Positions 16,230 through 24,977 of a stretch of 64,000 nt of DNA are shown piece by piece (positions within the stretch are counted from its first letter, which is position 1; each line of letters starts with the position of its first letter). The notes below the pieces were generated by a model. It worked only from the letters and a program-made list of their open reading frames with translations. It was not told the origin of the DNA and did not search any database. The DNA is from Bradyrhizobium sp. CB1650 (GTDB lineage: Bacteria; Pseudomonadota; Alphaproteobacteria; Rhizobiales; Xanthobacteraceae). The translations under genes and the position numbers were made by a program. The stretch is taken from NCBI RefSeq assembly GCF_029761915.1, contig NZ_CP121695.1, positions 4,307,501-4,371,500 of the forward strand, written 5' to 3'.

Positions 16230-17519
16230 TCACTCCTGCGCCTTTTCGGGCCCGTCATACGCGATACCGCGGATCACCGCGGCGCTGCCGAACTTCTTGC
16301 GCAGCCCGTCGATCGCGCGCTCGGCGTGGGCTGCGCGGCGGTCGAGCATGTCGGTATCGTCGGCGGCCGAGCCGGTGCGCAGCGCGCTGACGCCGGCGCC
16401 CATCAGGCGGAAGGCGGTGCCGTCGATTTCCTTGGCCAGCATCTCGCGGCAGATCGCGAAGATCTTTGTGGCAAGCTGCGTCGGACCCGCGATCGACTGC
16501 GAGCGCGTGCGCTGGCGGAAATCGGCGGTCTTCAGCTTCAGCGTGATGGTGGTGCCGGCGAGCTCGCTGCTCTTCAGGCGCGAGGACGTCTTCTCGCAGA
16601 GCCGCCACAGGATCCGCTCCAGCGTCGCGAAATCGCGGATGTCGGTCTCGAACGTGGTCTCGCTGGAAATCGTCTTGGCGCCGCGGTCGGGCTCGACGCG
16701 GCGGTCGTCGATGCCGCGCGCGAGCCGCCACAGCCTGCGGCCGTCGCTCGGAAACTGCCGCATCAGCTCGATCTCGTCCGCCTTCTGCAGATCGGCGATG
16801 ATGCGGAAGCCGCGCTGCGTCAGCCGCTCCTGGGTTGCAGGTCCAACGCCAAAGATGAAGCCGACCGGCTTCTCCGCCAGCATGATGCGCGCTTCGTCCT
16901 GGTCGAGCGCGGCAAAGCCGCGCGGCTTGTCGAGGTCGGAGGCGATCTTGGCCAGGAACTTGTTGCAGGACAGGCCGACCGAAACCGTGATGCCGATGTC
17001 GCGCTCGACGTCACGGGCGAAGCGCGCCAGCACTTTTGCGGGAACCATGCCGTGAACGCGCTCGGTGCCGGAGAGATCGAGGAAGGCTTCGTCGATCGAG
17101 AGCGGCTCGACCAGCGGCGTCAGCGCCTGCATGGCCTGGCGCACCTCGCGGCCGACGCGGACATATTTCGCCATGTCGGGGCGGATCACGGTCGCATGCG
17201 GGCAGGCCTCCAGCGCCTTGAACATCGGCATGGCCGAACGGACGCCGAAGGTGCGCGCGATGTAGCAGGCGGCCGACACCACGCCGCGTTTGCCCCCGCC
17301 GATGATGACGGGCTTGTCGGCGATGTCAGCATTGTCGCGCTTCTCCACCGTCGCATAGAAGGCGTCGCAGTCGATATGGGCGATCGTCAGCGTCGACAGC
17401 GCGCGGTGTCGGACGAGGCGAGGGGAACCGCAAGTCCCACAGCGCCGCGCCCCCACGTCCAGGTCGGCCAGACAATCCCGGCAAAAGCAGCGGGGCCCGG
17501 CCGCCTCTAGGCCGCTCAC
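16230..17519 (-). CDS. dinB: DNA polymerase IV (Y-family translesion polymerase)
   Basis: A 429-residue Y-family polymerase for error-prone bypass of damaged bases. The catalytic acidic residues are in HIDCDAFYATVEKRD (about residues 50-64) and SIDEAFLDLSG (about 143-153). The helix-hairpin-helix (FIFGVGPATQERL) and little-finger regions follow. The N-terminus carries an extra CxxC...CxxC zinc-knuckle (CRDCLADLDVGARRCGTCG), found in alphaproteobacterial DinB proteins. The GTG start overlaps the stop of the upstream DUF3572 gene (GTGA), which supports it and indicates translational coupling. No LexA box was searched out with confidence. Confidence 0.93.
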   Translation of the reverse strand: MSGLEAAGPRCFCRDCLADLDVGARRCGTCGSPRLVRHRALSTLTIAHIDCDAFYATVEKRDNADIADKPVIIGGGKRGVVSAACYIARTFGVRSAMPMFKALEACPHATVIRPDMAKYVRVGREVRQAMQALTPLVEPLSIDEAFLDLSGTERVHGMVPAKVLARFARDVERDIGITVSVGLSCNKFLAKIASDLDKPRGFAALDQDEARIMLAEKPVGFIFGVGPATQERLTQRGFRIIADLQKADEIELMRQFPSDGRRLWRLARGIDDRRVEPDRGAKTISSETTFETDIRDFATLERILWRLCEKTSSRLKSSELAGTTITLKLKTADFRQRTRSQSIAGPTQLATKIFAICREMLAKEIDGTAFRLMGAGVSALRTGSAADDTDMLDRRAAHAERAIDGLRKKFGSAAVIRGIAYDGPEKAQE

Positions 17520-17827
17520 GGCACGTCGCGCTCCCAGGGCCAGTCGCCGAGTGCGTCGCCCAGCACCTGCCGCGCTGCGGCAATGTTGGTCGGATGCAGT
17601 TCCGAGACGGCCGCAAACGCCTTCACGGTGGCGTCATCGCGAAGCACGAAATCGAGGACGCTGAGCAGGAAATTCGGGTCCGAGGCGGCGCTGCGGAGGG
17701 TCTCCGGACCGACGCCTGTCTCGGCCAGGAACAGGCCCAGCCGCTCAGGTTCGCTCGCCACGAAAGAGAGCGCCTGAATCGCAACGATTTCAGCTACTTC
17801 GCGGGGGTTGTGAACAGGCTTTTTCAA
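17516..17827 (-). CDS. DUF3572-family protein
   Basis: A 103-residue helical protein matching DUF3572, a conserved alphaproteobacterial family of unknown function. Recognisable blocks are NPREVAEIVAIQALSFVASE and LSVLDFVLRDDATVKAFA. It sits directly before dinB with a 4-bp GTGA overlap, and the pairing suggests a shared transcript, perhaps damage-related. The start is weak: the best fit is TTG 17827, since no ATG or GTG gives the full N-terminus. Confidence 0.8.
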   Translation of the reverse strand: MKKPVHNPREVAEIVAIQALSFVASEPERLGLFLAETGVGPETLRSAASDPNFLLSVLDFVLRDDATVKAFAAVSELHPTNIAAARQVLGDALGDWPWERDVP

Positions 17828-18055
17828 TGGCCCGATTTGCCTTTCCGTTAACTTTCGGTCTCTAATTTGGAATCATCATGCCCGAGTCTTACGGCCCCAG
17901 ACAAGCAACTGGAAACCACATCGCAGAAAGTCGGCCCTCGGGTTTAACGAAACTAGAGCGAATCTGGGGCTAGTTTGAATCCAGTTTTTGAAGCGCCGGT
18001 CAGAGGCGCCTGAGGCGTCACATGTATCGGTCTCCTTGCCAATCGGGAGGACGGG

Positions 18056-18421
18056 ATGGCTAAGACCGTCCTGATCGTGGAAGACAACGAGCTCAACATG
18101 AAGCTCTTCCGCGACCTGTTGGAGGCGCACGGCTACCAGACCTCGAGCACCAGCAACGGCTACGAGGCGCTCGAGCTCGTTCGCAAGATACGGCCCGATC
18201 TCGTGCTGATGGACATCCAGTTGCCGCAGGTGTCGGGCCTGGAGGTGACGCGCTGGATCAAGGACGATCCGGAGCTGCGCACCATTCCCGTCGTCGCGGT
18301 CACGGCCTTCGCGATGAAGGGTGACGAAGAACGTATCCGCGAGGGCGGCTGCGAGGCCTATTTGTCCAAGCCGATCTCTGTCGGCAAATTCATCGAGACG
18401 GTCCGGCGTTTCATCGGGTAG
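18056..18421 (+). CDS. divK: Response regulator DivK
   Basis: A 121-residue single-domain receiver. The phosphorylation Asp is in LVLMDIQLP (about residue 53), the acidic pair is in VEDNELN (about 9-10), the switch Thr is in VAVTAFAM and Lys in YLSKPIS (about 104). Followed 13 bp later by pleD, the same order as in Caulobacter, where DivK controls the DivJ/PleC-CckA-CtrA cell-cycle circuit and polar fate. GGGAGG precedes the ATG. The 228-bp upstream gap contains two TTAAC motifs, possible CtrA half sites, but no clear full site. Confidence 0.95.
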   Translation: MAKTVLIVEDNELNMKLFRDLLEAHGYQTSSTSNGYEALELVRKIRPDLVLMDIQLPQVSGLEVTRWIKDDPELRTIPVVAVTAFAMKGDEERIREGGCEAYLSKPISVGKFIETVRRFIG

Positions 18422-18434
18422 GGAGTGAACTGAG

Positions 18435-19808
18435 GTGTCCGCGCGTATCCTGGTCGTCGATGACGTCCCTGCCAACGTCAAATTGCTGGAGGCCCGACTC
18501 TCTGCCGAATATTTCGACGTGATGACCGCCGCGAACGGCACCGAGGCGCTGGCGATCTGCCGCCGCGCCGAATGCGATATCATCCTGCTCGACGTGATGA
18601 TGCCCGACATGGACGGATTCGAGGTCTGTCGCCGGCTGAAGACCGATCCGGCCACCCATCACATCCCGGTCGTGATGGTGACCGCGCTCGACAGCCCCGC
18701 CGACCGCATCCGCGGGCTGGAAGCCGGCGCCGACGATTTCCTGACAAAACCCGTCTCCGACGTCGTGCTGATCGCGCGGGTGCGCTCGCTGACGCGGCTG
18801 AAGATGATGACGGACGAGCTGCGCATGCGCGCCGTCACCTCGCTCGAGATCGGCGTGCAGGCGCCCGAGCGCAGCGCGGTGGCCGACACCGGCAAGGGCG
18901 GCCGCATCCTATTGGTCGACGACCGGCAGTCCTCCTATGAGCGGCTGGCGACGCTGCTCGCCGCCGAGCACACCGTCGATGTCGAGCCCAACCCGACGGA
19001 AGCGCTGTTCCATGCGGCCGAGGGCAATTACGACCTCCTGATCGTCTCGCTCGACCTGAACAATTTCGACGGCCTGCGGCTGTGCAGCCAGGCGCGCTCG
19101 CTGGAGCGCACGCGGCATGTGCCGATCCTCGCGATTGCCGACGCCGACAATTCGATGCGGCTGCTCCGCGGCCTCGAGATCGGCGTCAACGACTATCTGC
19201 TGCGGCCGATCGACAAGAACGAGTTGCTGGCGCGGGCCCGCACCCAGATCCGCCGCCGCCGCTACACCGATCACTTGCGCGACAACGTGCAGAACTCGAT
19301 CGAGATGGCGATCACCGACGCGCTCACCGGCCTGCACAACCGCCGCTACATGGAGAGCCATCTGGCGACGCTCGCCGAGCAGGCTTCGACCCGCGGCAAG
19401 CCGCTCGCGCTGATGATCCTGGACATCGATTATTTCAAGTCGATCAACGACAGTTACGGCCACGACGCCGGCGACGACGTGCTGCGCGAGTTCGCCGTGC
19501 GCGTGCGCAAATCGATCCGCGGCATCGATCTCGCCTGCCGTTACGGCGGCGAGGAGTTCGTGATCGTGATGCCGGAAACCGATCTCCACGTCGCCGGCAT
19601 GGTTGCAGAACGCCTGCGCCGCTCGATCGCGGGCGAGCCGTTCGCGATCCACAAGGGCACCAAGCGCATCGAGGTCACGATCTCGATCGGGCTGACCACC
19701 TTGGAGAAGAAGGGCGAGGCGGTCGCCGACGTCCTCAAGCGCGCCGACACCGCGCTCTACCGCGCCAAGCACGACGGCCGCAACCGCGTGGTGTCGCAGG
19801 CGGCGTGA
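18435..19808 (+). CDS. pleD: Diguanylate cyclase response regulator PleD
   Basis: A 457-residue protein with two receiver domains and a GGDEF domain, the PleD architecture. The first receiver has its Asp in IILLDVMMPDMDG (about residue 53) and Lys in DFLTKPVSD. The second receiver (about 155-270) lacks the usual Asp-rich context and is likely the dimer adaptor. The GGDEF domain (about 290-457) has the active RYGGEEF motif, so it should make cyclic di-GMP. The inhibitory-site RxxD is harder to place. Start is a GTG, close behind divK in an operon; product feedback and DivJ/PleC phosphorylation are known for the Caulobacter homologue. Confidence 0.96.
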   Translation: MSARILVVDDVPANVKLLEARLSAEYFDVMTAANGTEALAICRRAECDIILLDVMMPDMDGFEVCRRLKTDPATHHIPVVMVTALDSPADRIRGLEAGADDFLTKPVSDVVLIARVRSLTRLKMMTDELRMRAVTSLEIGVQAPERSAVADTGKGGRILLVDDRQSSYERLATLLAAEHTVDVEPNPTEALFHAAEGNYDLLIVSLDLNNFDGLRLCSQARSLERTRHVPILAIADADNSMRLLRGLEIGVNDYLLRPIDKNELLARARTQIRRRRYTDHLRDNVQNSIEMAITDALTGLHNRRYMESHLATLAEQASTRGKPLALMILDIDYFKSINDSYGHDAGDDVLREFAVRVRKSIRGIDLACRYGGEEFVIVMPETDLHVAGMVAERLRRSIAGEPFAIHKGTKRIEVTISIGLTTLEKKGEAVADVLKRADTALYRAKHDGRNRVVSQAA

Positions 19809-19819
19809 GGCGGGGCGGC

Positions 19820-19979
19820 ACAAAAAAGTGCGAAAACAACCCCATGCACAATAGCCGACGCTAGCCGGATCAATGGCTTATGTGGGCAGCCAGCCGTTTG
19901 ACACGTCGGGCAAAACACCGGCATTTTGCTATCATCGCGCATTGGCACGTGGGGCGAACACCGTTGCCCCATACTCGAT
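19820..19979. other. Non-coding stretch, possible dispersed repeat
   Basis: Between pleD and repeat D lie ~160 bp without a supported gene. Pieces such as AACAACCCCATGCACAATAG and GTTTGACACGTCGGGCAAAA look like intergenic text I recall as recurrent in Bradyrhizobium genomes. Only one copy is in this window, so the repeat status is from memory. Confidence 0.35.
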
Positions 19980-20079
19980 GTCATTCCCCGCGAAAGCGGG
20001 GAATCCAGTACGCTGCGGCGTCTCCGTATCCTACGACCGTCTCTGGAATACTGGATCACCCGCTCTCGCGGGTGATGAC
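19980..20079. repeat. Palindromic intergenic repeat, family D
   Basis: About 100 bp, a different sequence from families A-C: GTCATTCCCCGCGAAAGCGGGG with its own inner hairpin (CCCCGCgaaaGCGGGG) at the left, and CCCGCTCTCGCGGGTGATGAC at the right, flanking CCAGTA / TACTGG blocks. It lies between the convergent pleD and TetR genes. Confidence 0.85.
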
Positions 20080-20102
20080 ACCGCATGATGCGGCGACTGT
20101 GA

Positions 20103-20714
20103 CTACGATTGTGTCGGCTTGCGCCCCTTCAGCGCAGGCTTCGCCGCAGCATCCGCTACATCAACCCCCGCATTTCGTAGCAACACCTTCGCGGCCTCCT
20201 TCGCTGCGCGGGCCATCGCGGGATCGTCGCGCACGAGATCCTGGGCGATCGAGCCGTCGACGAGGAGCACGAGCTGCGTGGCGAGCGCCTCCGCGTCCGC
20301 GACGCCGAGTTCTTTCAGCCGGTCGCGAAACCAGACGCGGCGGCTTTCCTTGAAAGCGACTGCGATCTTCTTCACCGCGCGGTCCGCAGGCCCGAGCTCA
20401 GCCACCGCATTCACGAACGGACAGCCGCGAAAATCCTTGGCGGCAAAGCGCCGCTCCAGCGCATCGAAGGTCGCGAGGATCTGCTCGGCCGGTGGCTTGT
20501 CGGATGGACCGGGCTGCACGAAGCGCCGTTCCAGATAGGCCGCGATCAGCGCGTCCTTGGACGGGAAGTGGTTGTAGAGCGTGCGCTTGGAGATGCCGAC
20601 CTCGGCCGCGATGGTGTCGACGCCGATGGCGCGAATGCCTTGCAGATAGAACAGCTTGTCGGCGGTCTCGAGGATCCGCTCCTTCATCGTCTGTTGCGTG
20701 GGCGGGGGAGCCAT
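20103..20714 (-). CDS. TetR-family transcriptional repressor
   Basis: A ~203-residue repressor. The N-terminal helix-turn-helix is clear: MKERILETADKLFYLQGIRA then VDTIAAEVGISKRTLYNHF. The C-terminal ligand domain contains DFRGCPFVNAVAELG, common in a TetR subgroup that regulates divergent efflux or oxidoreductase genes. It is divergent from an MFS transporter gene with a perfect palindrome between them, so it likely represses itself and the transporter until a ligand binds. ATG 20714 is favoured; GTG 20747 and ATG 20687 are alternatives. Confidence 0.9.
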   Translation of the reverse strand: MAPPPTQQTMKERILETADKLFYLQGIRAIGVDTIAAEVGISKRTLYNHFPSKDALIAAYLERRFVQPGPSDKPPAEQILATFDALERRFAAKDFRGCPFVNAVAELGPADRAVKKIAVAFKESRRVWFRDRLKELGVADAEALATQLVLLVDGSIAQDLVRDDPAMARAAKEAAKVLLRNAGVDVADAAAKPALKGRKPTQS

Positions 20715-20767
20715 GCGGCGGTGAACGTCCTCTTCGCTTGACAGCACCGGCCTTGTTATAGCCTAAG

Positions 20768-20783
20768 TACACAGGTCTGTGTA
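20768..20783. promoter_or_regulatory. Palindromic TetR-type operator
   Basis: TACACAG-GT-CTGTGTA is a perfect 7-bp inverted repeat, 62 bp upstream of the MFS start and 54 bp upstream of the TetR start, in an AT-rich promoter-like patch. Size and placement fit a TetR dimer site. Confidence 0.75.
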
Positions 20784-20844
20784 ACTAAAATCAACGGAAT
20801 CTCAGACGACGGCTACCGCGCCGCGCCCACGAGGGAGAACAAAA

Positions 20845-22077
20845 ATGCCCCTGTTGCAGGTCCTGCGTCCGACGTTGCCGATCCTGATCGGCGCCTCGAT
20901 CATGCTGACGCTGAGCATGGGGCTGCGGCAGAGCCTGGGCATCTTCCTGCAACCGCTGACGCATGACATCCACATCTCGGTGTCGGATTTCACGCTGGCG
21001 TTGGCCGTGCAAAACCTCGCCTGGGGCTTCCTGCAGCCGGTCGCCGGCGCGCTGACCGTGCGCTACGGATTCCGTCCGATCATGATCGCGGGCGCACTGA
21101 TGTACATTGCGGGCCTCGCCTTCATGGCGACCGCGGGCGGCCTCATCAGCGTGATGATCGGCGGTGGCGTGCTGATCGGCACGTCGCTCGCCTGTACGGC
21201 GGCCGCGATCGCGATGTCGGTGGCGGCGCGCGCGGTGCCTGAAACGGTACGCTCGACCGTGCTCGGCATCGTCTCCGGAGCGGGCTCGCTCGGCGCGCTA
21301 TTGTCGGCGCCGATCGGGCAGGTGCTCAACGAGGGCTTTGGCTGGCGCATCGGGCTCGCCGGCTTCGTCATCATGTCGGTGCTGATGATCCCCGCCGCCT
21401 GGTATGCCGGCCGCATCGACAGGATTCCGCTGCCGAAGCCGGCCGCCGATGACATCGCCGATGCCACCGCCGCAACGGCGGCGAGGGCCGCGTTCGGCAA
21501 TGCCTCCTTCGTGGTGATGACCTGCGCCTATCTCGTCTGCGGCATGCAGCTCGTGTTCCTCACCACGCATCTGCCGTCCTATCTCGCGATCTGCGGCCTC
21601 GATCCGATGCTGAGCGCGCAGACGCTTGGCATGATCGGCGGCTTCAATGTGCTGGGCTCGCTGTTCTTCGGCTGGGCCGGCCAGCGCTGGAACAAGTTGG
21701 CGCTGTTAGGGGCGATCTACATCCTGCGCTCGCTCGCGCTCGCCTGGTATTTCACGCTGCCCGCGACGCCTGCCTCGACGCTGCTGTTTGGCGCGATCAT
21801 GGGCTTCCTGTGGATGGGTGTCGGCCCGCTGGTTGCGGGCGCCGTCGCCGAGATGTTCGGCCTGCGCTGGCAGGCGATGATCCAAGGCCTTGCGTTCATG
21901 AGCCACCAGATTGGCAGCTTCCTCGGTGCGTACGGAGGCGGGGTGCTCTACGACGCGCTCGGCTCCTACACCATGGCCTGGCGCATCGGCGTGGCGCTTG
22001 GCCTGGCCGGCGGCGTCATCCAGGTCGCGTTCGCGCTGATCCGTCCGTCGCAGCCGCCGGTGCTGCGAACCGCATAG
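20845..22077 (+). CDS. Major facilitator superfamily transporter
   Basis: A 410-residue inner-membrane protein with twelve hydrophobic segments. It has the MFS layout: an N-terminal half with GLRQSLGIFLQPLTHD, a cytoplasmic loop around residue 190, and the second half with GAIMGFLWMGVGPLVAGAV. It resembles the oxalate/formate-type (OFA, MCT-like) branch, but the substrate is unknown. A GAGGGAGAA ribosome site precedes the ATG. The divergent TetR gene and the shared operator suggest substrate-induced import or efflux. Confidence 0.9.
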   Translation: MPLLQVLRPTLPILIGASIMLTLSMGLRQSLGIFLQPLTHDIHISVSDFTLALAVQNLAWGFLQPVAGALTVRYGFRPIMIAGALMYIAGLAFMATAGGLISVMIGGGVLIGTSLACTAAAIAMSVAARAVPETVRSTVLGIVSGAGSLGALLSAPIGQVLNEGFGWRIGLAGFVIMSVLMIPAAWYAGRIDRIPLPKPAADDIADATAATAARAAFGNASFVVMTCAYLVCGMQLVFLTTHLPSYLAICGLDPMLSAQTLGMIGGFNVLGSLFFGWAGQRWNKLALLGAIYILRSLALAWYFTLPATPASTLLFGAIMGFLWMGVGPLVAGAVAEMFGLRWQAMIQGLAFMSHQIGSFLGAYGGGVLYDALGSYTMAWRIGVALGLAGGVIQVAFALIRPSQPPVLRTA

Positions 22078-22115
22078 GCATCGTCGGTCTCTGCTCATTC
22101 GTTGAGCAATGCGCC

Positions 22116-22137
22116 GCCGTGTGAAGCAGCACACGGC
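22116..22137. other. Perfect inverted repeat between the MFS gene and amtB
   Basis: GCCGTGTG-aagcag-CACACGGC has perfect 8-bp arms 39 bp after the MFS stop. No U-tract follows, so it is either a weak terminator or a protein site upstream of the sigma-54-like promoter. Confidence 0.5.
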
Positions 22138-22202
22138 ATGCTTGTCGCAAAGCAGCAAACGGGAATCGAAGCGCGTTCAGTAGGTTGAATGAATCGTGCC
22201 GA

Positions 22203-22218
22203 TGGTGCGAATCTTGCA
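22203..22218 (+). promoter_or_regulatory. Sigma-54 (RpoN) promoter of amtB
   Basis: TGGTGCGAATCTTGCA matches the -24/-12 pattern TGGCACGnnnnTTGCA at 10 of the 12 defined positions, with the invariant GG and GC exactly 10 bp apart. It lies ~255 bp upstream of amtB, leaving a long leader (22230-22470) in which I see no gene. RpoN/NtrC control of ammonium transporters is well established in Proteobacteria. Confidence 0.65.
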
Positions 22219-22470
22219 CATCCTTTGACCTAAGAACTGGAACCATCTCTGACGCTTTCCGATCTGGCGACAAGGGAAAGGCCGATAAGCCATGAGGCTG
22301 GTTGCCGCCAGTCTCCAGCAATCGATGCTCGACGACCTCATCGCGCCGAGCCGAGAGCCTCGTGTCCCAAAGATCCGAGATGATCACGCTGGTGTCGTCG
22401 CACCGGCGCGAACGTTCATCTCGACGGTTCCAATCAAGCCGTGACCAGAAGCATCTCTTGCGGGAGGACG

Positions 22471-23865
22471 ATGATGGACTCAAGAACATCCACGCGCCAA
22501 AGGCTCGTGACGTCGGTGGTCGCGCTGTTGGGAATTGCACTTCTCTACCTCGCCCTCGGCGGCGTCGCCTTGGCTGAGGATGCCGGCCCGCCAGCTTGCG
22601 GCGGCAAGATCCTCGAGAAGTGCACGCCCAATCCCGGTGACACCGCCTGGATGCTCACCTCCGTCGCGCTGGTGCTGATGATGACGGTCCCGGGGTTGGG
22701 GCTGTTCTACGGCGGCATGGTGCGCAAGAAGAACGTGGGCGACACCGTGATGACGAGTTTCGCGGTGACTTGTCTCGTCACGATCCTGTTCGCAATCGTC
22801 ACCTACAGTTTGGCCTTCCGCGCCGGCTCGCCGTTCATTGGCGGGCTCGACCGCATGTTCCTGAGGGACATCCTCAGCGACATCGGCAAGGGCGGGATCG
22901 GCAACCCTAATCCGCTCGCGGCGACGATTCCCGAAAGCGTCTACATCTGCTTCCAGATGACGTTTGCGATCATCACGCCGGCGCTGATTGCAGGCGCTTT
23001 TGCCGAGCGCATGAAGTTCTCCGCAATGCTCTGGTTCATCGGCCTGTGGGCGATCCTCGTCTATGCGCCTGTCGCGCATTGGGTGTGGGGTCCTGATGGC
23101 ATCTTCGCCTCCGGGAACGACGCCGCCTGGGTCAAGGTGCTGGATTTCGCGGGCGGGACCGTCGTGCATATCAATGCCGGCGTGGCCGGCCTGATGTGTG
23201 CGATCATGCTCGGCAAGCGCAAGGAGACGGGACCGGCCCACAACATGGTGCTCACATTCGTCGGCGCCTCGCTGCTCTGGGTCGGCTGGTTCGGCTTCAA
23301 CGCGGGCTCAGCAGTGACGGCAGGCATGCAGGCCGGCATGGCGATGCTGGTGACGCAGATCGCGACCGCCGTCGCCGGGTTCACCTGGATGCTGGTGGAG
23401 TGGTCGCTCAAGGGCAAGCCGACGGTCGTCGGCATCTGCTCGGGTGCGGTCGCGGGCCTCGTCGCCATTACGCCCGCGTCCGGTTTCGTCGGCCCGGTCG
23501 GCGCCTTCGTGATCGGCATTGCAGCCGGCGTCCTCTGCTACTGGGGATGCACCGGGCTGAAGGGCATGTTCAGCTATGACGACGCGCTCGACTGCTTCGG
23601 TGTCCATGCCGTCGGCGGCATCGTCGGCGCACTGCTCACCGGCATCTTTGCCGTCGAGCAATACGGCGGCACCCCGGGTGCTCTGGAGGGAAATCCCGGC
23701 CAGTTCATCAACCAGTGCATCGGAGTCGCCACGGTCTTTGTCTACGACGCCGTCGTTAGCCTGATCATCCTGTTCGTGGTCAAGCTGTTCGTCGGCTTGC
23801 GGGTGTCGGAGGATATGGAGCGCGACGGTCTCGACCTCGCACTGCATGGCGAGGTCGTGCACTAG
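22471..23865 (+). CDS. amtB: Ammonium transporter AmtB
   Basis: A 464-residue Amt/Mep/Rh channel with a cleavable signal region (VVALLGIALLYLALGGVALA) and eleven membrane helices. The pore twin histidines are present in VVHINAGVAGL and FGVHAVGGIVG, and the DAAWVKVLDFAGG signature precedes the first. It takes up ammonium/ammonia under nitrogen limitation. No glnK gene, its usual PII partner, is adjacent. The start is one of two tandem ATGs (22471, 22474) after GGGAGG; the second has better spacing. A sigma-54-like promoter lies upstream. Confidence 0.95.
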   Translation: MMDSRTSTRQRLVTSVVALLGIALLYLALGGVALAEDAGPPACGGKILEKCTPNPGDTAWMLTSVALVLMMTVPGLGLFYGGMVRKKNVGDTVMTSFAVTCLVTILFAIVTYSLAFRAGSPFIGGLDRMFLRDILSDIGKGGIGNPNPLAATIPESVYICFQMTFAIITPALIAGAFAERMKFSAMLWFIGLWAILVYAPVAHWVWGPDGIFASGNDAAWVKVLDFAGGTVVHINAGVAGLMCAIMLGKRKETGPAHNMVLTFVGASLLWVGWFGFNAGSAVTAGMQAGMAMLVTQIATAVAGFTWMLVEWSLKGKPTVVGICSGAVAGLVAITPASGFVGPVGAFVIGIAAGVLCYWGCTGLKGMFSYDDALDCFGVHAVGGIVGALLTGIFAVEQYGGTPGALEGNPGQFINQCIGVATVFVYDAVVSLIILFVVKLFVGLRVSEDMERDGLDLALHGEVVH

Positions 23866-23999
23866 GTCGCCGCGCGCGAGGCTGTCGCATGGACCATGGC
23901 ATGTGGGCGGAGACCTATGCGCATCTCGTGCTCCGGACGTAATGGATCGGGCCTGGCGGCTAGACCATGATGAGTTAGGTCTGGGTGTGGGCTGCGGTG

Positions 24000-24026
24000 T
24001 CCACCTCTCCCTACGGGAGAGGTGGA
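24000..24026. repeat. Perfect hairpin, half-unit like repeat family E
   Basis: TCCACCTCTCCC-TAC-GGGAGAGGTGGA is a perfect 12-bp stem with a 3-nt loop in the gap between amtB and a convergent membrane-protein gene. It resembles the outer part of the repeat at 51947 and could act as a two-way transcription stop. The rest of 23866-24071 shows nothing recognisable. Confidence 0.75.
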
Positions 24027-24071
24027 TCGAGGCCCCCCGCCAGCAGCGCTTCGACGCAAACTCATCGTGTT

Positions 24072-24602
24072 CTAGCTGCGGTAGTAGCGCCACATCCTCA
24101 GGAACGTGCGATGGATCATGTCGGGCGGCTGATCGAACGGCTCGACATTAATCCGCACCATGTTGGTGTGGCTCATCCGCCAGGGCAGGCGCATCAACCA
24201 GCGATAGCGCGGCTGCTTGCGCCAGTCAGCCACCAGCGCACTGGAGAGGGGTGTGTTGAGCACGATCTGGAGTTCATGCACCGTCATCGCGCGTTCGGCG
24301 ATCTCGACGAGATCGATGCGCTCGATGGCGCGCCACCGGATCAGGCCGAAGGCCTGGATGAAGATGCCGTACTGGTTGGCGCCGATGGTGGGCCGGCCGG
24401 TCTCGAGCAGCGGAATGTTGTAATAGGTGAAGCCGGCCGCGAGCGTTGCGAGTGCAAGCCAGTAGAGCGCGCCGGTGAGGAGCGCGGCGGTGCAGAAGAT
24501 GGCGGCCAGCGCTGCCGTGACGTAGACCGGGAAATAGGTGTCGTCGCGGCCATAAGCGACCGAGTAGCCACCGACTTGTCCTTCGTCCAGGGTTGCGATC
24601 AT
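24072..24602 (-). CDS. Hypothetical membrane protein
   Basis: A ~176-residue protein with two adjacent membrane segments (VYVTAALAAIFCTAALLTGA and WLALATLAAGFTYYNIPLL, residues ~30-75), followed by a soluble basic C-terminal domain with FGLIRWRAIERIDLVEIAE, which recalls bacterial PH-like/YcxB-type membrane proteins. Function unknown. ATG 24602 is chosen; ATG 24623 is possible. It lies just after the rpmG terminator on the same strand, so it needs its own promoter or readthrough. Confidence 0.7.
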   Translation of the reverse strand: MIATLDEGQVGGYSVAYGRDDTYFPVYVTAALAAIFCTAALLTGALYWLALATLAAGFTYYNIPLLETGRPTIGANQYGIFIQAFGLIRWRAIERIDLVEIAERAMTVHELQIVLNTPLSSALVADWRKQPRYRWLMRLPWRMSHTNMVRINVEPFDQPPDMIHRTFLRMWRYYRS

Positions 24603-24630
24603 GGACGTCGAGGCTACGACCATCGGCCGC

Positions 24631-24658
24631 AAATAAAAACGGGGCCCGGAGGGCCCCG
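24631..24658 (-). terminator. Rho-independent terminator of rpmG
   Basis: Read on the minus strand: CGGGGCCC-TCC-GGGCCCCG followed by TTTTTATTT, 28 bp after the rpmG stop. A textbook intrinsic terminator. Confidence 0.92.
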
Positions 24659-24685
24659 CCAAAGTCCGTAACGTTTGCCGCGATC

Positions 24686-24853
24686 TTACTTGATCTTGGC
24701 TTCCTTGAATTCGACGTGCTTGCGCGCCACGGGATCGTACTTCTTCTTGACCAGCTTGTCGGTCATGGTGCGCGAATTCTTCTTGGCGACGTAGTAGAAG
24801 CCGGTGTCAGCCGAGGACACGAGCTTGACCTTGATGGTGACCGCTTTGGCCAT
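24686..24853 (-). CDS. rpmG: 50S ribosomal protein L33
   Basis: A 55-residue ribosomal protein: [40 protein letters not shown] and the C-terminal [11 protein letters not shown] are clear L33 blocks. It lacks the CxxC zinc pairs, so it is the zinc-independent form. It binds 23S rRNA near the E site. Monocistronic, with a strong terminator downstream and a ~120-bp upstream gap. Confidence 0.97.
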   Translation of the reverse strand: MAKAVTIKVKLVSSADTGFYYVAKKNSRTMTDKLVKKKYDPVARKHVEFKEAKIK

Positions 24854-24977
24854 GTTCAGGACCTCTGAAAATATGGGAATCTGGAGCCGGCCAAACGGCC
24901 CGCGTTGGCCGGCAACCTAGCCAGAAACCGCCTGATGTCAAGGTTTTAGGGGCGGAAAACCACTCAAATCGGCCCGA

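Noticed and set aside
16326..17510. 394-residue plus-strand open frame opposite dinB
   Set aside because: Shadow of dinB, whose catalytic motifs are clear.
17828..18055. Full CtrA site upstream of divK
   Set aside because: Only isolated TTAAC half motifs were found; the TTAA-N7-TTAA spacing is not met.
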